Shown: piece by piece, positions 53,097 through 60,880 of the stretch
How the letters are laid out: each line of letters opens with the position of its first letter
Numbering within the stretch: the stretch's first letter is position 1
Translations under genes and position numbers: made by a program
Notes under the pieces: generated by a model
Database searches by the model: none
The model's input: the letters and a program-made list of their open reading frames with translations, nothing else
Told to the model about the DNA's origin: nothing
NCBI GenBank assembly: GCA_036504595.1
Contig: DASXUX010000109.1
Span: forward strand, 1 to 64,000
From: DASXUX01 sp036504595
GTDB taxonomy: Bacteria; Planctomycetota; SZUA-567; H5-PLA8
Length of the DNA stretch: 64,000 bases
Direction of reading: 5' to 3'

Positions 53097-55433
53097 TCAC
53101 TTCGCTAATGCCTTATAGTACTCTTCCAGCAGTTCGCGGTACTCTGGTTCGACCTTCTCGCGATTATTCTGGATGAGCCCCTTGATTTCGGCGCGCTCAA
53201 GAACACCGGCGCTGTTCTCCTTTACGGTGGCCGCCTGAGCGCCCGTGCCATCCCGCACGTCCTGGTCGAACTTCGTCGCGGCTTTTTCAGATGGATCTTC
53301 GTCCTTGCGGTCAGCTTTCGGCGTGTGCGGCTGGTCAGGCTTGCGGAATTTATCCACGAATTGCGCGGCATCCTGTGGCCGCAGCTTCAGATCGCGCATG
53401 TTCTTGTCATCAGGTTTGCGCTCCGGATTGGTTTCGACGTTCGTCACCTTCGTGGTCGGCGCGCTCGGCCCAACAGTCTTCTTCGCTGCTGCGTTTTCCG
53501 GCTTGGGTGGGTTGAAGGTATCGACCGGGTCTTTCAACTCACCTCCACCGCCGCTGCGTGGCGATCCACCTCTGCCGCCAGGACCGCCACCACCGCCGCT
53601 CCCGCCATTCGGTTGACCGGATTGAGGGTTCTTGCTCCCGCCACTCCCTGATCCATTGCCGTTCCCGTCGCCATCGCCATCGCCGTCTCCATCACCATCA
53701 CCGTCGCCGTCTGCATCTCCATCCCCATCGCCTGGCTGTCCGCCGCCGTCTCCCTCGCATTGCTCCCCGCGCCGGCGTTCCTTCAAACCGTTCAGTTTCC
53801 GTCCGCGTTTGCCGCCTTTGTTCACAGATGGTTTCGGCTTGATGCGCAGCCGGTAGAGTTCCGTCAGCGTCACATGCGGCGTTGGCTGCAAACTGTCGCG
53901 CGCTTCGACGTAGTAATACGCTTCGTCTCCGGGAAGGAGTCCGAGTTCGTCAACCTTGTAGCTCATCTGCCGGAGGACGTCGCGCCGGAATGGGAACTGG
54001 CCCATCGACACGCGCTTCTCCCCGCCGTTGCGAATGTGATAGATGAGCGTCAGCGACGATAGCCCGTAGTCGTCCTTCGCCGAGACGAGAATTTGGAACG
54101 GGTCATCATGGTTGAGCACCACGTAGCGGTCCGGCTCCAGAATGGCGACCGTCGGCGGTCCGTCAACGCGCGCGCGAATGTCATAGTCGCCGGGCGCGCG
54201 GCAGGCCAGCCCGTCCGTATCCGTTAGTTCGATGCGGTACGACCCGCTGCGTTTGATCGTGAAGCCGGCCTCAATGACGTTGGCCCCACCGGCAGAGACG
54301 CCGGTGCTACCTCCGACGCCGGAAAGCACGCGCATCGGAACTTGCTGCCCCCACGTGAGCAGCAGTCGCGCCTGCCGCACCGGCTTGCTGATGATCGCGC
54401 GAACGCGCACGGCGCTGCCCCCAAGCGCGTCCACGTGCCCGCCGCTGAATTCCTTTTCCTCAAGGCCCGTGTACTCGGGATGGCGGACGATTGCCGTAAT
54501 GCTTTCCACGACTGGCGGCGATAGCCCCTTCAGCGTGAAACGATCGGATTTCGTATCGTTGGCAACCATGTAGTACGTCAGTTCTCCCGCTGCGAAGCTC
54601 AAGCGCGTACGCCAGATGACCTCAGGTTCACTTTTGCTCCCCGCTACGGCGGGCTCTTGCTTGTCGGCCTTCATCAGCGTGTGGTACGCGCCGCCGTCAC
54701 GATAAAAGACGACGTGTGCGCCCGCGGGACGCTCACCCTGCGTCCGCGCAACGACCTCAATGCTTGTACCCACCTCGGCGGAAGCATTGCCCGGCGCGAT
54801 TTCAACAATCTGCGTTCGGGTTGGCGGAAGAATGCTGCGCCAGGGCATCACCACGCGCTTGAGGCAGGTCCAGAAACTTCCTTCCGACATGGACGCCGAC
54901 GAAACAAAGAAAAACGTGACGCCGGCCAGCACGTACGCCGACAGGAGCAGCCACTTGCGCGGCACGACGCCGCTGCTGCGGATCCCCGGCGCGCATTCCT
55001 GCAGACGGATGAGCAGCGCGTCATAAAGCGCCGGATGCACGACGGCTTGCCCCTGATCTGCGGAAACCTGCGCGATCAGCATGTCGTGGAGTTCTGGATT
55101 GCGCCGCTGCACCAGTTGCGCGATGTACAGTTCGCTGACGTGCCACATTCCATAGTAAACGAGCGTCGCAATGCTGGCGGCCAGCAGCAGGAGCAACGTC
55201 CAGAAGAGCTTGAAGCGAATGCTCTTGTCGAGCACCAGGAACCGATCGCCAGCCGCCGCCGCAAACAGATACAAGGCGACGCCGGCCAAGCACACCAGCC
55301 CCAGCGCGCCGACGTCGGTCGCCTTCACCCGCGAGCGCACCGCGCCGAGCAGCGTGCGAATCGGATCCTGCCGCGCATAGGCGTGCTCTTGGCTGACGGC
55401 TGACTCCGCCTTATCCTGCAACGCTTCCGCCAT
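53097..55433 (-). CDS. DUF4175-like membrane protein, last gene of the MoxR-type operon
   Basis: A 778-residue protein. It has two membrane helices near 43-65 and 76-98 and a third near 160-178, then a large extracytoplasmic beta-rich part (about 200-540, 'SGSYRIELTDTDGL', 'FQILVSAKDDYGLSSLTLIYH' minus the last residue). Next comes an acidic (Asp-Gly)n run (about 570-600) and a Gly/Pro/Lys-rich tail ending in a short helical segment. Such proteins follow BatA/VWA genes in Planctomycetota, and the group is thought to act in the envelope. The start lies 22 bases after the previous gene, and the SD (TGGAG) is supplied by a tandem phrase repeat. Confidence 0.75.
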   Translation of the reverse strand: MAEALQDKAESAVSQEHAYARQDPIRTLLGAVRSRVKATDVGALGLVCLAGVALYLFAAAAGDRFLVLDKSIRFKLFWTLLLLLAASIATLVYYGMWHVSELYIAQLVQRRNPELHDMLIAQVSADQGQAVVHPALYDALLIRLQECAPGIRSSGVVPRKWLLLSAYVLAGVTFFFVSSASMSEGSFWTCLKRVVMPWRSILPPTRTQIVEIAPGNASAEVGTSIEVVARTQGERPAGAHVVFYRDGGAYHTLMKADKQEPAVAGSKSEPEVIWRTRLSFAAGELTYYMVANDTKSDRFTLKGLSPPVVESITAIVRHPEYTGLEEKEFSGGHVDALGGSAVRVRAIISKPVRQARLLLTWGQQVPMRVLSGVGGSTGVSAGGANVIEAGFTIKRSGSYRIELTDTDGLACRAPGDYDIRARVDGPPTVAILEPDRYVVLNHDDPFQILVSAKDDYGLSSLTLIYHIRNGGEKRVSMGQFPFRRDVLRQMSYKVDELGLLPGDEAYYYVEARDSLQPTPHVTLTELYRLRIKPKPSVNKGGKRGRKLNGLKERRRGEQCEGDGGGQPGDGDGDADGDGDGDGDGDGDGDGNGNGSGSGGSKNPQSGQPNGGSGGGGGPGGRGGSPRSGGGGELKDPVDTFNPPKPENAAAKKTVGPSAPTTKVTNVETNPERKPDDKNMRDLKLRPQDAAQFVDKFRKPDQPHTPKADRKDEDPSEKAATKFDQDVRDGTGAQAATVKENSAGVLERAEIKGLIQNNREKVEPEYRELLEEYYKALAK
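53640..53730 (-). repeat. (GATGGC)n coding microsatellite
   Basis: A run of GATGGC/GACGGC units codes for (Asp-Gly)n followed by Asn-Gly and Ser-Gly pairs in the DUF4175-like protein. It is a length-variable tract by nature and may bind calcium. Confidence 0.75.
54288..54312 (-). repeat. In-frame class A repeat (hairpin 2 with tail)
   Basis: On the plus strand CCGGC-AGAGAC-GCCGG is followed by TGCTACC, matching hairpin 2 (loop AGGGAC) with a class A end. The reverse strand is translated as GGSTGVSAGG. Confidence 0.6.
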
Positions 55434-55436
55434 TAT

Positions 55437-55464
55437 GACTCCAGACTCCCAGACTCTAGACCAG
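55437..55464. repeat. Tandem phrase repeat overlapping a stop codon and an SD
   Basis: Three copies of a GACTCCCA unit. Read on the reverse strand it contains the TAG stop of the VWA gene and the TGGAG that serves as ribosome site for the next gene. Confidence 0.75.
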
Positions 55465-57696
55465 CCGTTTGTATCTTCGCAGTGTCCATTCCAACGTCAG
55501 CAGACCGCAGAAAAGCAACAGCGTCAGCGGCCGGTCCCACAGCGGCTGCGGCGCAAGCGTCCGCTGCACCGTTGTGCTGCGGTCTTCGCTGACGAACCGT
55601 TCCAGCAACTTCGGCAGCTCCTCGCGCGGGACCAACTTTCCACCGGATGCCTCCGCGATTTGTTTCAACAGATCGTGATTGGCCAGCGGCGTATCCAGTT
55701 CTGGGTCGGGCAGCGTGACCAGGAACTGCATTTCGTCGCTCGTCAGCTTCTTCCCGTCCTTCGTCTCTGCAAATCCGCGCAAAGAGTAGCGTCCACTTTC
55801 CTTCGGGTAGTAAACGCTCTGGTACGCTCCGCTGAAGAACCCTGGCTGCAACTTTTCTTCCCGCCCGCTCGGTGAACGAATCAGCAGCGATGCTGGGCAA
55901 TCCGGCAGTGGTTTTCCCGCGGATGAAAGATCGGCGGCAATCTCCACGGCTTCATCGCGCAGGAAACGGTATCGCGGCAGGCGGAGGAAGAAGGATGCCG
56001 CATGCAACTCATCCCAGCGCCCCAGCCATCCAATGACTTGCTGCCAGAAGCAGCGGTACGTTTCCCGCTCGTCCGCCGGGCCGACGGCCCACTTCCACGT
56101 GGTATCCGCGGTGAGAACCAGCGTGCGCCCTTTGCTGTAGTTGAGTCCCGCCAGAATCGTACGCGGTGCTGTTTGCTGTAGTTGAGTAGATGGCGCGCTG
56201 CTCGTTGGTGGAAGTGGCTGAGCAATGAGCAGCGGCATCGCGGCGGGTTTCAGAGGCCCAGTCGAAACGCGTCCATCGAGAGGCGCGAGCTTGTTCCACC
56301 TTTCAGCGGTCTTTTCGGCGCTGACGTCCAGCCGGATCGCGTAGTGATTTGGCGCGTCCGGCGCGAGGCGCAATCTGAAGGATTCGTCGAGCTGCGTATC
56401 ATTTTTCCCAACGACAACCGGCAGAAGCTCGGCGAGCGGCGTAGCGCCGTATTCTCCAGGTCCAAGGTTCTTCAGCCCGCCCAGCACGATCAGGCCCGCG
56501 CCGGTTTCGACGGCATTCTGGAGCTTCTCGATTTGCTCTTTACTGAAGCGCGATGCCGCGATGTCGCCGATGATCACCACCGAACGGGCGCTGAGAGTGA
56601 AGGCTTCATCCGGAAGCGGACCGTCGTCGAAACAGTTGTAGAATTCGGCGTCCACCATTCGCAATCCGCGCAAGAAATCGCGCAGGTAGCGGTACTCCCA
56701 GCGCAGGCGGCCTTCGAGATAGACGACGCGCATGCGCTCATCCTCTACGCGCAACAGCGTCGTGAAGTGGTTGTTGTCCGTGTCGATTTCTCCGGGGATA
56801 GGAGCGACGTCCACAGCAATCTCGTGCTGCCCCAGCGGAGTCGCCATCATCTGAAAGCCAACCCGGAGCGTCTCTTTCATCTGCGCCGGCACGCACTGCT
56901 TGTTGCCGACTGCCTTGCCGTCCACTTTCAGTGTGACGTTGAGCGTTCTTCCGCTCAGGCCCAGCGCTGAAAGCTCCGCATCCAGCGTCACAGTCGTATT
57001 CAACCGGGCCTGTGTCGGAGCGATCACGTTGACGACTTTGACATCCTTGATCGCATCGCTTTCGGTCTGCTGCCCCAGCGGCACGGCGTAGATCGAAATC
57101 CCCCGCGACTTAAAGGAGGCTGCAGCCGCAAGCGGATCACGCGGCCCGTTGCTGCGGCCGTCAGTAAGCAAAATCACCGTGCCATTCGTGCGGCCCTTCA
57201 TCTCGGCGACCGCGGAATTCAGCGCGCCGCCAAGATCCGTGCGGAAACGGAATGCCTCATCGCGTGCAGCCTCTGACCAAAGCTTCTCGATCTCGACGGG
57301 GGCCGCCGTCGCGCCGAAGTCCATCGCGGAAACCTGATAGGCGGCCGCGAGCTTCTCGATTGCACTGCGATTTAGCGCCAGAGTTTCGCGCAGCGCCGTC
57401 GCCCGTGTTGCCCCGCCGCGCATGTCTGGAATCTCCATGCTCTTCGAACGGTCCAGAAGGAATGTTATCGGCGCTTTCTCGACGAACTTCTCGCTGCGCG
57501 CTCGCGCCGGGCCGAGCAGAATGACGGTCACGATCGCAATGGCCAGCACGCGCAGACCGATCAGGAGCGCTCGCCAGCGTTTTGAGCTGAGATTCGTCAA
57601 CGCCAGATAACTCCACCCGGCAAGACCCAGCGCGCTCAGCGCGAAGAGCGCGACGAGCGGAAGCGAGATGACCGGATCGAAAATTAGCGCCAGCAT
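55456..57696 (-). CDS. VWA-domain membrane protein with amidotransferase-like domain
   Basis: A 746-residue protein. Two N-terminal membrane helices (10-35 and 42-62) are followed by a von Willebrand A-like domain with the metal-site motif 'DRSKS' (DXSXS) and 'LLTDGRSNGP'. Then comes a region with the class I glutamine amidotransferase-like fold ('AGLIVLGGLKNLGPGEYG'), and one membrane helix at the C terminus ('LTLLLFCGLLTLEWTLRR'). This layout is standard for the protein between BatA and DUF4175 genes in such operons. The start is 3 bases after the stop of the BatA-like gene and is preceded by AGGTGAGG, so the two are coupled. Confidence 0.8.
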   Translation of the reverse strand: MLALIFDPVISLPLVALFALSALGLAGWSYLALTNLSSKRWRALLIGLRVLAIAIVTVILLGPARARSEKFVEKAPITFLLDRSKSMEIPDMRGGATRATALRETLALNRSAIEKLAAAYQVSAMDFGATAAPVEIEKLWSEAARDEAFRFRTDLGGALNSAVAEMKGRTNGTVILLTDGRSNGPRDPLAAAASFKSRGISIYAVPLGQQTESDAIKDVKVVNVIAPTQARLNTTVTLDAELSALGLSGRTLNVTLKVDGKAVGNKQCVPAQMKETLRVGFQMMATPLGQHEIAVDVAPIPGEIDTDNNHFTTLLRVEDERMRVVYLEGRLRWEYRYLRDFLRGLRMVDAEFYNCFDDGPLPDEAFTLSARSVVIIGDIAASRFSKEQIEKLQNAVETGAGLIVLGGLKNLGPGEYGATPLAELLPVVVGKNDTQLDESFRLRLAPDAPNHYAIRLDVSAEKTAERWNKLAPLDGRVSTGPLKPAAMPLLIAQPLPPTSSAPSTQLQQTAPRTILAGLNYSKGRTLVLTADTTWKWAVGPADERETYRCFWQQVIGWLGRWDELHAASFFLRLPRYRFLRDEAVEIAADLSSAGKPLPDCPASLLIRSPSGREEKLQPGFFSGAYQSVYYPKESGRYSLRGFAETKDGKKLTSDEMQFLVTLPDPELDTPLANHDLLKQIAEASGGKLVPREELPKLLERFVSEDRSTTVQRTLAPQPLWDRPLTLLLFCGLLTLEWTLRRYKRLV

Positions 57697-57699
57697 GCC

Positions 57700-59847
57700 T
57701 CACCTGTAGAAACGGTTTGCGAGTACAGCTTCACCCGCCAAAACGGCGAGCAGCACCAACGCCAGCAGCGGCGCGATTTCGCGTCCTTCATCCCGAATCT
57801 CGCGCAATTGTCCCGAAAGCTTTCGGTCGGAACCCAATAGCCCAACATCCAAGGGCGCGAGAGCCTGCTGCAGCTCACCCGGCGAACATCGTGTCAGGAC
57901 GGACGCCGCAGAATTCAGATTCACCGACAAAGCGAGGCGCGTCGCGTGGGCGGATGTGGAAGAATCAGTGGACGCTGTGGCCGTTTCGGGCGGATAGGTC
58001 AAGAGGTAGTTGCCGGGCTGCTCAAGACCGGCCAGCACGCACTGGCCGCTGGCGACATCCACGGGAATATCGTGAGCCTGTCCGGTGGGCCAGGCTTGCA
58101 GCGACGCTTTGGGGTTTTCGGTGCGCCCCAGCGGCAGGACCAATTCTTCTCGCACCGCGACGTGATAGTCCGCCGCTCGCCGCGCGCACATCGAGCCGAC
58201 GATCTCATGAATGAGTGGCAGATAGCAGGGCAGCTTCGGAAGGTCCGTCCAATCCGCATCGCATGTGAATGCCGCGAAGAGCACTTGGCCTCGCCCGCAT
58301 GAGGAACGAACGAGCGCAGGGTCTCCGTTCTCGAAAGTGGCCAGAACGGCTGCGCCGTCGCGTGGACGGCCCTGTATCCACTGGCTGAACCGCGGGCTCA
58401 TCAAATCGCCATTGCGCCCGCCGGAAAACGCGCTGACGATCGGCTGGTTGAAATCCGCGATCTGCAGCGCCGCGCCAGAACTCATTGCCGAAATGCCCGT
58501 GATCTGCAGCGGAAGCAGCTCGCCATCCACGTAGCCTTCGGTCCGCACCCTTGATCCGCCGAAAACAACCAGCGCGCCGCCAAGCGCCACGTACTTTTTC
58601 AGCCTCGCCCACGTCTCGGTGCTCAGGCCGCCCGTGTTGGCGAGAATGACGAGATCGTAGCTGCCGAAGTCTCCTTCCCAAGCGCGGCGGGCGCTCCCGC
58701 CCGCCATTGCGTTCGATGCTGACAAAGATGTCGCGGCAAGCTGGGTCACTTCCACGGCGCTGGAGCGCGTGCCTGGCGGCGAGAGCGCCGTCAGCAGGTA
58801 AAGACATTCGTCCTTGCGAGGATCGGAGGACGGATCGCCGTTTACAACCAGCACGGATGCATGCCGCTCCACGTTCACCGACAAGTGCCGTATGTTGTCG
58901 GCATCGATGGTATCCGCGCCTCGAAGCATCACGCTGCCGCAGTGGTGCCCCTGCGCCAAGCCCGGCAAGCCGAACCGGCAAATCGGCATCGAACCTGCCG
59001 CTGTCGTGACGTGGCGCTCTTCGCGCGTTTGCCCGTCAAGCTGCAGCGCAACGGTGGCGTCGGCGCTGCCCGTTAATCCGCCGAGCGTCACGAGGATCTC
59101 CAGCGGCTGGTTCTCGCGCGGATGGGCCGGGGCCAGTTTGATCTCCTGGATGAAGCGGTTCTCCTCGTCCTCGCTGCCCACGTCCACCAGGTAGACGCGA
59201 ACGTCGGCGGGAATGTCCGGGCAGCGCTCGCGCAATGTCCCCGTCCACGCTCTGCGCGTGAAATCAGTGAAGACGAAAAGTTCTTTGTTCGGTCGGGAAC
59301 GCGCATGCAGCGCGGCCAGCGCCTGCGCAAGCGTATCGAACAGGTTACCGGCGTAAGGAGAGGGCTTGAGCGCGCCGAGGCCTGCCTGGATCGCTTGTGG
59401 CGTCAGCAGAAAGTCGGTGCGCTCCGCGCCCGATGCGGAAAAGAGCGCCAGCTCAGTCGCGATCGGGTACGCATCGAGAATCTTGTGCGCCGCTGCTTGC
59501 GCTTGCTGGAGGCGGGAATCGCCGGAGCGGCGAAACGACATCGGGAATGAATCATCGATCAGCAGTGCGACGGAACTTTCCGCCTTCCCGCCCGCGCCCA
59601 TCCCACGCAGCACGATTTTAGGCCGAGCGACGATGAGCACGAGCAGCAGAACCGCGGCGACACGCAGGAGCATCAGCAGCCAATGCTTGATCTTCATAAT
59701 GGAGCGGCTGCGCTTCAGGGACTTGCGCAGGAAATGCAGTGTCGGAAACGGCGCGTTCTTCGGCTTGGGCCGAAAGAGCAGGTGGATGATGACGGGTATC
59801 GCCGCCATCGCTGCCCACCCCAACATCGCCGGAACTACAAAGGTCAT
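57700..59847 (-). CDS. BatA-like membrane protein with VWA domain
   Basis: A 715-residue protein. I chose ATG 59847 (GAGG upstream) because the family's typical N terminus starts here: 'PAMLGWAAMAAIPVIIHL' and 'RPKPKNAPFPTLHFL', with a second helix 'WLLMLLRVAAVLLLVLIVA'. A VWA domain follows with a degenerate metal motif ('LLIDDSFPMS', DDS instead of DXSXS) and 'FVFTDFTRRAWT'. The C-terminal part has an amidotransferase-like stretch ('GALVVFGGSRV') and a last membrane helix ('LLALVLLAVLAGEAVLA'). It probably forms a complex with the MoxR ATPase. One class A-like hairpin lies in frame at 58686. Confidence 0.8.
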   Translation of the reverse strand: MTFVVPAMLGWAAMAAIPVIIHLLFRPKPKNAPFPTLHFLRKSLKRSRSIMKIKHWLLMLLRVAAVLLLVLIVARPKIVLRGMGAGGKAESSVALLIDDSFPMSFRRSGDSRLQQAQAAAHKILDAYPIATELALFSASGAERTDFLLTPQAIQAGLGALKPSPYAGNLFDTLAQALAALHARSRPNKELFVFTDFTRRAWTGTLRERCPDIPADVRVYLVDVGSEDEENRFIQEIKLAPAHPRENQPLEILVTLGGLTGSADATVALQLDGQTREERHVTTAAGSMPICRFGLPGLAQGHHCGSVMLRGADTIDADNIRHLSVNVERHASVLVVNGDPSSDPRKDECLYLLTALSPPGTRSSAVEVTQLAATSLSASNAMAGGSARRAWEGDFGSYDLVILANTGGLSTETWARLKKYVALGGALVVFGGSRVRTEGYVDGELLPLQITGISAMSSGAALQIADFNQPIVSAFSGGRNGDLMSPRFSQWIQGRPRDGAAVLATFENGDPALVRSSCGRGQVLFAAFTCDADWTDLPKLPCYLPLIHEIVGSMCARRAADYHVAVREELVLPLGRTENPKASLQAWPTGQAHDIPVDVASGQCVLAGLEQPGNYLLTYPPETATASTDSSTSAHATRLALSVNLNSAASVLTRCSPGELQQALAPLDVGLLGSDRKLSGQLREIRDEGREIAPLLALVLLAVLAGEAVLANRFYR
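58686..58705 (-). repeat. In-frame class A-like hairpin
   Basis: GGCGGGCG and CGCCCGCC pair perfectly around CTCC. The stem type (GCGGGC) matches the copy at 35963. Translated as AGGSARRA. Confidence 0.5.
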
Positions 59848-59861
59848 GGCAACCTCACCGC

Positions 59862-59966
59862 TGTGACGGGTGACGTGTGGCGCGTGGCGTGTGATGTGGC
59901 CGGTGACAGAGAGCAGGACGTTACAGCCGCTCCACCCGTCACCCGACACTCGTCACTCGTCACGCC
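59862..59966. repeat. Tandem phrase repeats in an operon gap
   Basis: GTGACGTGTGGCGCGTGGC-like units at 59862-59907 and GTCACCCGACACTCGTCAC-like units at 59934-59966 fill the 139-base gap between the DUF58 and BatA-like genes. The two tracts are partly complementary (GTGACGGGTGAC against GTCACCCGAC), so they could pair. Confidence 0.7.
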
Positions 59967-59986
59967 TTTTGCCATCGCGCTTCCCA

Positions 59987-60880
59987 CTAGAACCGTGCTT
60001 TCCGCGCCACCAAGAAGGACATCAACGCCTTGTCGAACGCCATGGACGTATCGAGCTGTTGAAAATCCACGCGCGCCTGAAGACAACGCTCGCGCAACGT
60101 CGAAATGAACTCATTGATCTCTGCCTGATAGCTCGCGCGGATCGCGTTCGGGTCCACAGCCAGCGTCTCGGCGGTCTCGAGGTCTTGAAAATTTGTGAAC
60201 TCGTCAAACGGCAGCTTTACTTCGGCTTCGTCCAGAATCTGGAACACGATCACGTCGTGTTTGCGGAACGCCAGATGCCGCAGCGCGTCGATCATCGGCT
60301 CGATCTCGCCAAGGAAATCGGAAAAGATAATGATGAATCCGCGGCGTCGCGCGAGTTCCGCCACTTGATGAATGGCATTCGCGATGTCAGTCACGCCGGA
60401 CGGCCTCGTCTTGCTGAGTTCTGAAATGATGGTCGTCAGTTGCGAGCGTTTGCAGCGCGGCGGGATGGCGGTGCGAATCGCGCTGTCGAAGGTCACCAGT
60501 CCTACCGGATCCTGCTGGCGAATCATCAGATATCCCAGCGAAGCCGCGAGGCAGATGGCGTAATCAAGTTTCGTGATCCCGCGGTAGGAATAGCCCATCG
60601 AGGGGCTCGTATCCACGACCAGGTACGACTGCGTGTTCGTCTCGGCGCGGAACTTCTTCACGTAAACGCGTTCGGTGCGCGCGTAGACCGACCAGTCGAT
60701 GGTGTTGAACTCGTCGCCGGGCTCGTACTTGCGGTGCTCGGAGAATTCAACGCTGAAGCCGTGATACGGGCTCGCGTGCAGGCCCGTGATGAACCCTTGC
60801 GCAATGAAACGCGCCTTCAGGTCCAGACGGCCGATCTGCTGGACGACTTCAGGCTTCAGATACGCTTCAACGCTAGCCAT
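59987..60880 (-). CDS. DUF58 domain protein
   Basis: A 297-residue cytosolic protein. The DUF58 core is 'YEPGDEFNTIDWSVYART' followed by a VWA-like fold with 'LVVDTSPSMGYS' (DXSXS), 'VGLVTFDSAIR' and 'FIIIFSDFLGE'. I chose ATG 60880 after AGGGA; it overlaps the stop of the upstream gene (TAATG), which couples their translation. DUF58 proteins work with MoxR ATPases, probably as metal-dependent adaptors in envelope or protein-complex maturation. Confidence 0.92.
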   Translation of the reverse strand: MASVEAYLKPEVVQQIGRLDLKARFIAQGFITGLHASPYHGFSVEFSEHRKYEPGDEFNTIDWSVYARTERVYVKKFRAETNTQSYLVVDTSPSMGYSYRGITKLDYAICLAASLGYLMIRQQDPVGLVTFDSAIRTAIPPRCKRSQLTTIISELSKTRPSGVTDIANAIHQVAELARRRGFIIIFSDFLGEIEPMIDALRHLAFRKHDVIVFQILDEAEVKLPFDEFTNFQDLETAETLAVDPNAIRASYQAEINEFISTLRERCLQARVDFQQLDTSMAFDKALMSFLVARKARF

